Assembly (NCBI GenBank): GCA_014360105.1
Contig: JACIYD010000050.1
Coordinates: 1-8,487, forward strand
Reading direction: 5' to 3'
Length of the DNA: 8,487 nt
Source of the DNA: Clostridia bacterium
GTDB lineage: Bacteria > Bacillota > DSM-521 > Neomoorellales > SLTJ01
Position numbers and translations under genes: made by a program. The notes beneath the pieces are model-generated. The model searched no databases, was not told the DNA's origin, and was given only the letters and a program-made list of their open reading frames with translations. Shown piece by piece: positions 1-6,398 of the stretch. Positions within the stretch are counted from its first letter, which is position 1. Each line of letters opens with the position of its first letter.

Positions 1-642
1 ATCCTCCAGGCCTAACCGCCGCAGGTAGCGGGCATGATTCCCGACCAGGCCTTCCCCCTCTCCCGCGGGCACGCTGCTCTCCAGGGTGAGGGCGGCCCGC
101 GCGCCGTCGCCCGGCTCGAGCTTAACCCCCAGCCCCTGGAGCACGGCCAGCACCTGGCCGGCACAAAGGAAATCCTCCCAGGAGAAATATCCCCCGCTTC
201 CGGCACAGAAAAAGAGCCAGGCGCGCTCCTCTTCTTCTTTCAGGCGGCGGGCCAGGGCGCCTGCGTTGAGGAAGGCACCCAAATAGACACGGGCCGCCTT
301 GCGGGCGCGAAGCAGTGCCCGCGTGCCGTTCGTGGTGCAAAAAACAATTAGCCGGTCGCGCACTCTCTCCGGCGTATATTCTCGCGGCGAATTGCCCAGG
401 TCGAAGCCCTTAGCCTTCAACCCGTGCCGCTCACCCCCGAGGAGAGGCTGCAGCGCGGCCAGGCGGGCCGCCTCCCGCCGCGCCGCCGCCGGCGTGGCGA
501 CCGGCAAAAGGCCCCGACAACCATGGCCGAGGGCGGTGACTACCGTGCTCGTCGCGCGCAGCACGTCGATAACCACCACCCCTTCCTCACCGCCCAGCGG
601 CGGCGCGGCGCCGGCGGCTACCGGGACCACGTCCACCCGCAT
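1..642 (-). CDS. comB: 2-phosphosulfolactate phosphatase ComB (3' end cut by window edge)
   Basis: ComB removes phosphate from (2R)-phospho-3-sulfolactate to give 3-sulfolactate, the second step after ComA; it is a cytosolic Mg-dependent acid phosphatase. The reading frame runs unbroken from ATG at 642 to base 1 (214 codons); the family is about 240 residues, so roughly 25 C-terminal residues are missing. Conserved family blocks are visible in order: DVLRATST (residues 26-33), FDLGNSP (80-86), TTNGT (103-107), AGSGG (147-151) and SWEDFLCAG (about 154-162). The ATG is preceded by GAAGGGG (651-657) with an 8-nt spacer, and this site overlaps the comA stop codon at 656-658. The 13-nt gap implies co-transcription and perhaps translational coupling. 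The protein-level match to ComB is clear; what sulfolactate is used for here is inferred. Confidence 0.9.
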   Translation of the reverse strand, partial: MRVDVVPVAAGAAPPLGGEEGVVVIDVLRATSTVVTALGHGCRGLLPVATPAAARREAARLAALQPLLGGERHGLKAKGFDLGNSPREYTPERVRDRLIVFCTTNGTRALLRARKAARVYLGAFLNAGALARRLKEEEERAWLFFCAGSGGYFSWEDFLCAGQVLAVLQGLGVKLEPGDGARAALTLESSVPAGEGEGLVGNHARYLRRLGLED

Positions 643-655
643 GGCTACCGCCCCT

Positions 656-1501
656 TCAAGCGCTTCCGGGTGCCCCGTCCGCGGCGAGCGCCCCTTCGCC
701 CAGTAGGCTTGCCCGTAAGGTATCACCACGCAAACCCCGGCGTAAGGCCTCCAGAGCCAGTACCTCCCCGGGCGGGATATTGCCGAGGTTGACGTTCGCA
801 CCGAAGCGTAAAATCAGTTCCTGCTGCTGGTGCTTCTGCGGCGCCTCCCAGATTAGACAGGCAGCGCTCGGTACACCCGCGACCAGCGCCTCCAGCTCGG
901 CCACCCGCACCTTGCCGCGGCGATCGTAGATCACCACGCCCTGCCCGGATTCGCGGCCTTCAATAATTACCTTCTCCGCGCCCGCCGCCAGGTCCGCAAG
1001 AATCTCCTCTCGAATGGTGGCGAGGGAGACGCGGTCCCGTGCGTCCTTCTTGCCCACCTCTGCCAGCACCCCGAGGCCCAAGGAACGCGCCCGGCGAATG
1101 GCCTCATCGCGGCGCGCTCTGTCCAGGGAAATGGTGCCGTCCGAGACTTCGACATAAGTATAGCCGAGGCGGGCTACCTTTTCCAGGTAGGCTTCAAGCT
1201 TGTGCTGCACCACGGCAATCTCGAGAAACGTCCCGCCGGGATAAACGTGCACTCCGGCGTCGCGGGCCAGTCTGATCTTCTCCCGTAACAATCCGGGACT
1301 ATAGAGCACCGAGGTGCCAAAACCGAGCTTAATGAAGTCGATGTAGGGCGCGGCCAGTTCCAGCAGTTCCCGCGTTTGGCTTAAGCCCAGGCCCTTGTCC
1401 ATGACCATCGTCAGGCCGGTCTGCCGCGGTTTCTGCGTCCGTCCGGGCACGGGCGCGGCGATTAAGTCGAACCAGCCCTCTTCCATACGGTCTTCCTTCA
1501 C
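656..1501 (-). CDS. comA: Phosphosulfolactate synthase ComA
   Basis: ComA adds sulfite to phosphoenolpyruvate to give (2R)-phospho-3-sulfolactate. In methanogens this starts coenzyme M synthesis; in Bacillus the homologue (YitD) is linked to sulfolactate in spores. The 281-residue protein is a TIM-barrel type enzyme with the family blocks MDKGL (34-38), DFIKLGFGTS (55-64), VYPGGT (86-91), EVSDG (118-122), EVGKK (148-152), EGRESG (181-186), EAPQK (219-223), NVNLGNI (236-242) and LRRGLRGDT (253-261). It is somewhat longer than archaeal ComA (about 250 residues), with short extra N- and C-terminal tails. The start is GTG at 1501, chosen because GGGAGGAGGG (1509-1518) lies 7 nt upstream; ATG at 1486 is possible but has a weaker site. 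A SigK-like promoter lies at 1569-1595. comB follows 13 nt downstream. Confidence 0.93.
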   Translation of the reverse strand: MKEDRMEEGWFDLIAAPVPGRTQKPRQTGLTMVMDKGLGLSQTRELLELAAPYIDFIKLGFGTSVLYSPGLLREKIRLARDAGVHVYPGGTFLEIAVVQHKLEAYLEKVARLGYTYVEVSDGTISLDRARRDEAIRRARSLGLGVLAEVGKKDARDRVSLATIREEILADLAAGAEKVIIEGRESGQGVVIYDRRGKVRVAELEALVAGVPSAACLIWEAPQKHQQQELILRFGANVNLGNIPPGEVLALEALRRGLRGDTLRASLLGEGALAADGAPGSA

Positions 1502-1568
1502 CGGCTTTCCCTCCTCCCACGTTCCCCTTTCTGCTTGGAGTACTGCGCATTGCCTCGATCACCTGGTG

Positions 1569-1595
1569 TAATCTATGCAGGACGGGTGGGGGCGT
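1569..1595 (-). promoter_or_regulatory. Candidate SigK-type sporulation promoter of comAB
   Basis: Read on the minus strand, CATAGATTA (1577 down to 1569) fits the Bacillus SigK -10 consensus CATANNNTA at every fixed base. The dinucleotide AC (1595-1594) sits exactly 16 bp upstream, matching the SigK -35 consensus AC with its 16-17 bp spacer. Transcription would begin near 1562, about 60 nt before the comA start. SigE shares the CATA part of the -10, so a SigE role is possible. The match is seen in the sequence; sporulation control is inferred. Confidence 0.45.
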
Positions 1596-1604
1596 GCCTT
1601 GTAA

Positions 1605-2807
1605 TCAATGGGAAAGCTCTGGCGGGACGACGGCGCGCGGCCGGATGAGGACCGCCGCGAGAACGGCAAGCAGGGCCACGGCCAGGGAGGCGGTACCAAA
1701 AAAGGAAGTCCGACCCAGGAGAAGCACCATCCCGAACGCCGGCGGCCCCAGGGCCACGCCGAAGAAGCGGAGGGCGCCGTAAAGGCAGGTCACCAGTCCT
1801 CTTTCTTCCTGAGCAACCAAACCGGTAACCACGGTGTTAACCGCCGGAAGGACCATCCCCGTGCCTGCCCCCAACGGCAATAAGGCAAGAAGTAAAGGAA
1901 GCAAGGCCAGGTCTGCGGTGAGCAGGGCAAGGGAGACGGCAACGGCCAGCAAACCCAATGCGATTCCCTGCGCCAGGCGGTCGAGGCGTTCACCCAGGTA
2001 GTTGCCCGCCAGGTAGCTGGTGAAGGCCATGACACCCACCGGCACCGCCAGGGCAAGGCCCGCGCCCATTCCCCGCAAGCCGTAACGCAGTTCCAGCAGG
2101 TCTGAGGCATAGCTCAAGGTGCCGAAAAGGACGAAAAGGCAGCCCATGCCGGCGAGGAAGGAAGGCACGACCGCCTGACCCCGCGCGCTTAGCACCTGCC
2201 AGACGGTTTGAAAATAAGCACGCCATCCCGGCACCTGTCGCCGCCGCGGCCGCTCCCGTACCAGAAGGGCAACGGCCGCCGCCGCCGGCCAGGAAAGAAA
2301 GCCATAAACGAAGAAAGGAAGGGCCAGGCTGATCAGGCCCAAGGCCGCGCCGAGGATGGGACTGACGGCCTTCCCCACTCCGTTGCCCGTTTCGAGTAAA
2401 CCCAGATAGCGGACGCGCGCCGCCTGCTGGTAAAGGTCACCCGTCAGGGCCATGGCCAGTTGGTAAGTGCCGCCGGCGCCCACGCCCTGGATTACCCGCG
2501 CCAGCAATACCCAGAAGTAAGGCCGGCCAACCGCAAGGATGGCCAACCCGGCCAGGGCGCCGCCGAGACCGTAAACCGCCAGTGCGGGTACCAGGATCGC
2601 CTTGCGGCCGAAGCGGTCGGAGAGCAGTCCGGCCAGGGGAATGGTCAGTCCGGCCGGCAGAGAAAAAGCGGTGATTAAAAGCCCGACCTCGGCGAGGGTG
2701 AGATCCATTGCTTCCTTGAGGCGGGGCAGAAGGGGAATGAGCATCGAGTTTCCCAAAACCATAATAAAGGGTACGGCAGCAAGAACGGCAACGGTACGCG
2801 GTATCAC
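1605..2807 (-). CDS. MFS transporter, 12 transmembrane helices, substrate unknown
   Basis: This is a major facilitator superfamily secondary transporter of the cytoplasmic membrane, probably a proton-coupled exporter by resemblance to drug/metabolite efflux members. Using the start at 2807 it is 400 residues, the normal size for a 12-helix protein. Visible landmarks are motif A between helices 2 and 3 (GLLSDRFGRK, about 60-69), helix-4 motif B (RVIQGVGAGG, about 104-113) and a glycine/proline-rich helix 5 (GNGVGKAVSPILG) resembling motif C. The frame stays open up to a GTG at 2849. GTG at 2807 is preferred because AAAGGAG lies 7 nt before it, while the upstream GTG has no properly spaced site. 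It lies 67 nt after the second pstB and 103 nt before comA, all on the same strand. The substrate cannot be read from the sequence; sulfolactate export is a context-based guess only. Confidence 0.88.
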   Translation of the reverse strand: MIPRTVAVLAAVPFIMVLGNSMLIPLLPRLKEAMDLTLAEVGLLITAFSLPAGLTIPLAGLLSDRFGRKAILVPALAVYGLGGALAGLAILAVGRPYFWVLLARVIQGVGAGGTYQLAMALTGDLYQQAARVRYLGLLETGNGVGKAVSPILGAALGLISLALPFFVYGFLSWPAAAAVALLVRERPRRRQVPGWRAYFQTVWQVLSARGQAVVPSFLAGMGCLFVLFGTLSYASDLLELRYGLRGMGAGLALAVPVGVMAFTSYLAGNYLGERLDRLAQGIALGLLAVAVSLALLTADLALLPLLLALLPLGAGTGMVLPAVNTVVTGLVAQEERGLVTCLYGALRFFGVALGPPAFGMVLLLGRTSFFGTASLAVALLAVLAAVLIRPRAVVPPELSH

Positions 2808-2814
2808 GGAGCCA

Positions 2815-2821
2815 CTCCTTT
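2815..2821 (-). promoter_or_regulatory. Ribosome binding site fixing the MFS start
   Basis: AAAGGAG on the minus strand stands 7 nt before GTG at 2807. It lies inside the longer open frame that begins at 2849, so it argues that the first 14 codons of that frame are not translated. Confidence 0.65.
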
Positions 2822-2874
2822 CGCCTCTAGTGTGCCCCGTTTTGCCCACCTTACACCACCGGCCGCCTCGAGGC

Positions 2875-3657
2875 TCAGCCGAAGCGACCGGTAATGTAAG
2901 CCTCGGTCCGCGGGTCGCGCGGCCGGGTGAAGACGACCTCGGTAGCGTCGTATTCGATGATCTCCCCGTTGAGGAAGAAAGCGGTGACGTCGGAAACGCG
3001 GGCGGCCTGCTGCATGTTGTGGGTGACGATGACGATGGTGTACTCCTCTTTCAGTTCTCGGATTAGTTCTTCGATGCGCAAGGTGGAGACGGGATCGAGG
3101 GCCGAAGACGGCTCGTCCATGAGAATAACCTCCGGCTGGACGGCCAGTAACCGGGCAATACAGAGACGCTGCTGCTGGCCGCCGGAAAGGCCGACGGCCG
3201 GACCACGCAGGCGATCCTTTACTTCTTCCCAAAGCGCGGCACGCCGCAGGCTTTTCTCCACGATTTCGTCGAGCAGGCGGCGCTGCCGCAGGCCGTGAAT
3301 GCGCGGCCCGTAGGCGACGTTATCGTAGATCGACATGGGGAAGGGATTGGGCTTCTGGAAAACCATCCCCACCCGGCGACGCAGGCTCGTGACGTCAGTC
3401 GCCGCGTCGTAGATGTCCTGACCGTCCAGCAGTACCTTGCCGGAGATACGCACGCCGTCAATGAGGTCGTTCAGCCGGTTCAGGGTGCGCAGGAAGGTAG
3501 TTTTGCCGCAACCGCTGGGACCGATAAGGGCGGTGATGGCCCGCGACGGCACGCGCAGGTATACGTCCCGCAGCGCCTGCAGGTTCCCGTAGAAGAGGTT
3601 GAGGTTTTCCACCACGATCTTTGCGGCCTGGCGTCCGTCAGGCCCGGTAGCCACCAC
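2875..3657 (-). CDS. pstB: Phosphate ABC transporter ATP-binding protein PstB (downstream copy)
   Basis: PstB is the ATPase that drives phosphate import through the PstC/PstA channel, working as a dimer on the cytoplasmic face. This 260-residue protein has Walker [10 protein letters not shown] (46-54), the Q-loop in FQKPNPFP (100-107), signature LSGGQQQR (157-164), Walker B ILMDEP (178-183), D-loop SALD (185-188) and switch histidine 213. All catalytic positions are intact. The text [18 protein letters not shown] is the classical PstB form, unlike the neighbouring copy. The start is GTG at 3657 (a second GTG follows directly), with AAAGGAGG 9 nt upstream. That site overlaps the stop codon of the preceding pstB, so the two are probably translationally coupled. 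It is the last gene of the pst cluster; no phoU follows. Confidence 0.95.
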   Translation of the reverse strand: MVATGPDGRQAAKIVVENLNLFYGNLQALRDVYLRVPSRAITALIGPSGCGKTTFLRTLNRLNDLIDGVRISGKVLLDGQDIYDAATDVTSLRRRVGMVFQKPNPFPMSIYDNVAYGPRIHGLRQRRLLDEIVEKSLRRAALWEEVKDRLRGPAVGLSGGQQQRLCIARLLAVQPEVILMDEPSSALDPVSTLRIEELIRELKEEYTIVIVTHNMQQAARVSDVTAFFLNGEIIEYDATEVVFTRPRDPRTEAYITGRFG

Positions 3658-3666
3658 CCCGTTCCC

Positions 3667-3674
3667 CCTCCTTT
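3667..3674 (-). promoter_or_regulatory. Ribosome binding site overlapping the upstream pstB stop
   Basis: AAAGGAGG on the minus strand begins within the TAA stop (3675-3673) of the upstream pstB and stands 9 nt before GTG at 3657. The arrangement suggests coupled translation of the two ATPase genes. Confidence 0.65.
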
Positions 3675-4452
3675 AGCCAAAACGACCGGTGATGTAGCTC
3701 TCGGTGCGTGGATCTTGCGGCCGGGTAAAAAGCTCGGCGGTAGGGCCGTACTCGATGAGGCGTCCTTCCAGGAAGAAGGCGGTATAATCGGCCACACGGC
3801 TTGCCTGTTGCATGTTATGCGTTACAATGACAATCGTATAATGTTCCTTTAAGCTGCCCATTAGTTCCTCGATGCGCAGGGTTGAGGCCGGGTCGAGGGC
3901 AGAGCAAGGCTCGTCCATGAGAAGCACCTCGGGATTCACCGCCAGGGCGCGGGCAATGCAAAGGCGTTGCTGCTGGCCGCCGGAAAGGCTTGCGCCCGAT
4001 TGAGACAGGCGGTCGCGCACTTCCTCCCACAAACCAGCCTGCACCAGGCTGCGTTCCACCACTTCGTGCAGGGCGGCGCCCCGCACGCCCTGGAGCCGCG
4101 GACCGGCGGCCACGTTTTCAAAGATGGACATCGTGGGAAAGGGATTCGGTTTCTGGAAAACCATCCCGATGCGCTGGCGCAGCAGCACCGGGTCCGCCCG
4201 CGGCGCATAAATATCCTGCCCGTTCAATAAAACGCGGCCGCTCACCCGCGCGCCCCGCACCACTTCGTGCAAGCGATTAAGGCAGCGAATAAAGGTAGAC
4301 TTGCCGCAACCGGAGGGGCCGATGATCCCGGTTATTTTGGCCGGAAGGACATGGAGGTTGATTTCGTAAAGCGCCTGTTTGTCCCCGTACCAGGCGTTCA
4401 GGTTTTCCACCGTGAGGGACTGGGCCAAAGGATGCCGCCTCCGTCTTAGCAT
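3673..4452 (-). CDS. pstB: Phosphate ABC transporter ATP-binding protein PstB (upstream copy)
   Basis: This is a second complete PstB ATPase, 259 residues, close to the usual 250-260. It has Walker [10 protein letters not shown] (45-53), Q-loop FQKPNPFP (99-106), signature LSGGQQQR (156-163), Walker B LLMDEP (177-182), D-loop SALD (184-187) and switch histidine 212. It carries an extra residue and a different sequence after the Q-loop ([16 protein letters not shown]) compared with the downstream copy. It also has Cys where most PstB have Thr just before SALDP. Tandem pstB genes are known in Bacillus and streptococci. ATG at 4452, 15 nt after pstA, has only a weak ribosome site. TTG at 4428 has GGAGG 9 nt upstream and would give a more typical N-terminus ([10 protein letters not shown]), so the start is uncertain by 8 codons. 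Confidence 0.94.
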   Translation of the reverse strand: MLRRRRHPLAQSLTVENLNAWYGDKQALYEINLHVLPAKITGIIGPSGCGKSTFIRCLNRLHEVVRGARVSGRVLLNGQDIYAPRADPVLLRQRIGMVFQKPNPFPTMSIFENVAAGPRLQGVRGAALHEVVERSLVQAGLWEEVRDRLSQSGASLSGGQQQRLCIARALAVNPEVLLMDEPCSALDPASTLRIEELMGSLKEHYTIVIVTHNMQQASRVADYTAFFLEGRLIEYGPTAELFTRPQDPRTESYITGRFG

Positions 4453-4467
4453 AACCCATATCCAAAA

Positions 4468-5307
4468 CTAATAACGATAACGGCTTCTGGTTACCGCGCG
4501 TGCCACCAGGTTGAGCCCGAGAACCGTCAGCAGGAGAACCAGGGCGGCGCCCCAGGCCTGAACCTGCCAGTCGCGGAAGGGTGAGATGGCGTAGGTGTAA
4601 ATGTAGACCGGCAGGGAGGCCATCGGCTCCCGCAGGGCAAGGCTCCAGTGCCGGCTGCTGAGGGCGGTGAAAAGCAGCGGTGCCGTCTCGCCCGCCGCAC
4701 GGGCAATGGCGAGCATTACCCCGGTTACCACCCCGCCGGCGGCGCTCCGCAGTACCACGCTGACGATGGTGCGGGCCTTAGTAGCACCCAGGGCAAGGGA
4801 GGCTTCGCGTAAGGTATATGGCACCATACGCAGCAGTTCTTCGGTGGTACGCGTTACCAGGGGAATAATAATTAACGAAAGCGCGAGCCCGCCCGCCAGC
4901 GCGGAAAAACTCCCCATACGGGTGACGACTACCGTATAGATGAAGACGCCGATAACTACCGAGGGGACGCCGGTAAAGACGTCGGTCATAAAGCGGATGA
5001 CATCGGCCAGGCGGCCGCGGCCGTATTCGGCCAGATAAATGCCGGCCATGATGCCCACCGGCAACCCCAGGAGGGCAGCAAGACCCACCATGATAAAGGT
5101 ACCGGCGACGGCGTTGGCCATGCCGCCGCCCGGCTCGCCCACCGGTCGGGGCATCTGGGTGAAGAACTCGGGGCTGAGCGCCTGAAAGCCCCTAACCGCT
5201 ACGTAAAAAAGGATGCTCAGCAGGGGGAAGACGGCCACGGCGGTACAGGCAACGCAGAGCCCCAGTAAAAGGTAGTTGAGGAGGCGCCTCCGCCAGTAGT
5301 GGCTCAT
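4468..5307 (-). CDS. pstA: Phosphate ABC transporter permease PstA
   Basis: PstA is one of the two membrane subunits of the Pst phosphate importer and pairs with PstC. The protein is 279 residues with about six hydrophobic segments, the first at roughly residues 9-38. It carries the cytoplasmic EAA loop (REASLALGATKA, glutamate near residue 168) that contacts PstB. GVPSVVIG and ARAAGETAPLLFT are typical of PstA/PstC permeases. The frame is open to GTG at 5313, which would overlap the pstC stop by 4 nt. ATG at 5307 is preferred because GAGGAGG (5316-5322) is 8 nt before it, while it is only 2 nt from the GTG. The gene ends 15 nt before the first pstB. Confidence 0.94.
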   Translation of the reverse strand: MSHYWRRRLLNYLLLGLCVACTAVAVFPLLSILFYVAVRGFQALSPEFFTQMPRPVGEPGGGMANAVAGTFIMVGLAALLGLPVGIMAGIYLAEYGRGRLADVIRFMTDVFTGVPSVVIGVFIYTVVVTRMGSFSALAGGLALSLIIIPLVTRTTEELLRMVPYTLREASLALGATKARTIVSVVLRSAAGGVVTGVMLAIARAAGETAPLLFTALSSRHWSLALREPMASLPVYIYTYAISPFRDWQVQAWGAALVLLLTVLGLNLVARAVTRSRYRY

Positions 5308-5309
5308 CT

Positions 5310-6248
5310 TCACTCCCTCCTCAGCCCTCGGGGTCCCCTGGCCACGCGCCAGACCAACAGGCGCGCCAGGACGTTTAGGATCAGGGTAACCAGGAAGAGA
5401 ATGAAGGCGATTTCGATAAGCGCGGCCGTATGGAGGCGGGTAACCGCCTCCGCAAACTCATTGACGATGATACTGGCCATCGTGTTCGCCGGGTGGAAGA
5501 GGCTGAGGGACATGTTGAGGGAATTCCCGATGACCATAGTCGCCGCCATCGTCTCGCCCAGGGCCCGTCCCAGGCCGAGAATGACGGCACCGATAATACC
5601 GGAGCGCCCGTAGGGAATGACGACCTTCCACGTGGTTTCCCAACGGGTGGCCCCCAATGCCAGCATTGCCTCACGCTGGCTATCCGGTACGGCAAGCATT
5701 ACCTCGCGGCTCACCGAAGAAATGGTGGGCAGAATCATGATGGCCAGCACCACCCCGGCGGCGAGGATGCCCACGCCGAAGGCGGGCCCCCGGAAGAGGG
5801 GTAGGAAGCCCAAGTGGCGCTCCAGCCAGGGCTCTACCACCGCGCGCAGCCACGGGGCCATGACGAAGAGCCCCCAGAGGCCGTAAACCACACTTGGCAC
5901 GGCGGCCAGCAACTCGATCATAAAGGAAAGCGGGGTGCGTATCCAGGGTGGGGCCAGTTCTGCCAGGTAAACGGCCGCGCCCACGCCCAGCGGCACCGCC
6001 AGCACGAGGGCAAGCAGAGACGAGGCGATGGTGCCGTAAATGAAGGGTAGGGCGCCGAAGACCTCGTGCACCGCGTCCCAGCGCCGGCTAACAAGGAAGC
6101 GCCAGCCGAACTCCGCAAGCGCGGGTGCCGCGCCCTGAATGAGGTAATAAACCATGCCGCCGATGAGTACCAAGACGAGCAGGGCAAAGCCTAGCGTCAG
6201 AGCGCCGAAAGCCCTTTCCCCGTACAAGACGAGCCGCTTTCCTGGCAT
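5310..6248 (-). CDS. pstC: Phosphate ABC transporter permease PstC
   Basis: PstC forms the phosphate translocation channel with PstA. From ATG at 6248 it is 312 residues, within the family range. Hydrophobic segments include about 14-37 and 70-95, and the EAA loop is at 192-204 (REAMLALGATRWE). LLAAVPSVVYGLWG (113-126) and LGRALGETMAATMV further on are characteristic. The frame is open to 6359, but those 37 extra codons are hydrophilic, unlike PstC, and would cover the predicted -10 and leader. ATG at 6248 has GGGAGGGG just upstream, with a rather short spacer. The stop lies 2 nt before the pstA ATG. It is the first gene of the pst operon, preceded directly by the PhoP box; a pstS gene, often found in this place, is absent. 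Confidence 0.94.
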   Translation of the reverse strand: MPGKRLVLYGERAFGALTLGFALLVLVLIGGMVYYLIQGAAPALAEFGWRFLVSRRWDAVHEVFGALPFIYGTIASSLLALVLAVPLGVGAAVYLAELAPPWIRTPLSFMIELLAAVPSVVYGLWGLFVMAPWLRAVVEPWLERHLGFLPLFRGPAFGVGILAAGVVLAIMILPTISSVSREVMLAVPDSQREAMLALGATRWETTWKVVIPYGRSGIIGAVILGLGRALGETMAATMVIGNSLNMSLSLFHPANTMASIIVNEFAEAVTRLHTAALIEIAFILFLVTLILNVLARLLVWRVARGPRGLRRE

Positions 6249-6284
6249 AGCCCCTCCCGCCGTGTGTTCCGAACGGTTCTCCCC

Positions 6285-6301
6285 CCGGCGCACGCCGCCG
6301 G
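6285..6301 (-). other. Small GC hairpin in the pst leader
   Basis: CCGGCG and CGCCGG form a perfect 6-bp stem around a 5-nt loop in the predicted 5' untranslated leader of pstC. No run of T follows on the minus strand, so it is not an intrinsic terminator. It may be chance in GC-rich DNA or a minor leader structure. Confidence 0.25.
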
Positions 6302-6344
6302 ACCACGGCGTTTTCCCAGGATGGTCGGAGACATCTCCTTCAGC

Positions 6345-6350
6345 ATCATA
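6345..6350 (-). promoter_or_regulatory. -10 hexamer of the PhoP-dependent pst promoter
   Basis: TATGAT on the minus strand differs from TATAAT at one position and lies 9 bp after the last PhoP repeat. No -35 hexamer stands at 16-18 bp, which is normal for promoters where PhoP binding replaces -35 recognition. Transcription would start near 6338 with a leader of about 90 nt before pstC. Confidence 0.5.
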
Positions 6351-6359
6351 AGAGACCAA

Positions 6360-6398
6360 TGTTAAGCGAAGATTAAAGGAGTGTTAGCTTTGTGTTAA
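6360..6398 (-). promoter_or_regulatory. PhoP box: four direct hexamer repeats upstream of pstC
   Basis: On the minus strand the hexamers TTAACA (6398-6393), CTAACA (6387-6382), TTAATC (6376-6371) and TTAACA (6365-6360) follow each other with exactly 5 bp between them, an 11-bp period. The Bacillus PhoP consensus is TT(A/C/T)A(C/T)A repeats separated by about 5 bp, so PhoP dimers would bind side by side on one face of the helix. The first repeat encodes Leu-Thr near the end of PhoR and the second contains the phoR stop codon. The placement points to activation of pstCABB under phosphate starvation. Confidence 0.85.

Noticed and set aside
34..792. Overlapping plus-strand frames (34-351, 299-706, 424-792)
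   Set aside because: They are antisense to comB and the end of comA. The minus strand has a continuous frame with ComB family motifs, so these are shadows.
1502..1604. Possible terminator between the MFS gene and comA
   Set aside because: No stable stem followed by a T-run is found on the minus strand; the only notable signal there is the SigK-like promoter.
2865..2874. GCCTCGAGGC palindrome just after the last pstB
   Set aside because: It is a 10-bp perfect palindrome with no loop and no T-run, so it is not a terminator. It is probably chance in GC-rich DNA.
3295..3852. 185-codon open frame on the plus strand across the two pstB genes
   Set aside because: It is antisense to two clear ATPase genes and spans their junction. 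No ribosome site or recognisable domain is seen.
6249..6359. N-terminal extension of pstC to a start at 6359
   Set aside because: The extra 37 residues are hydrophilic and unlike PstC, and they cover the predicted -10 and leader. ATG at 6248 gives a normal PstC N-terminus with a purine-rich ribosome site.
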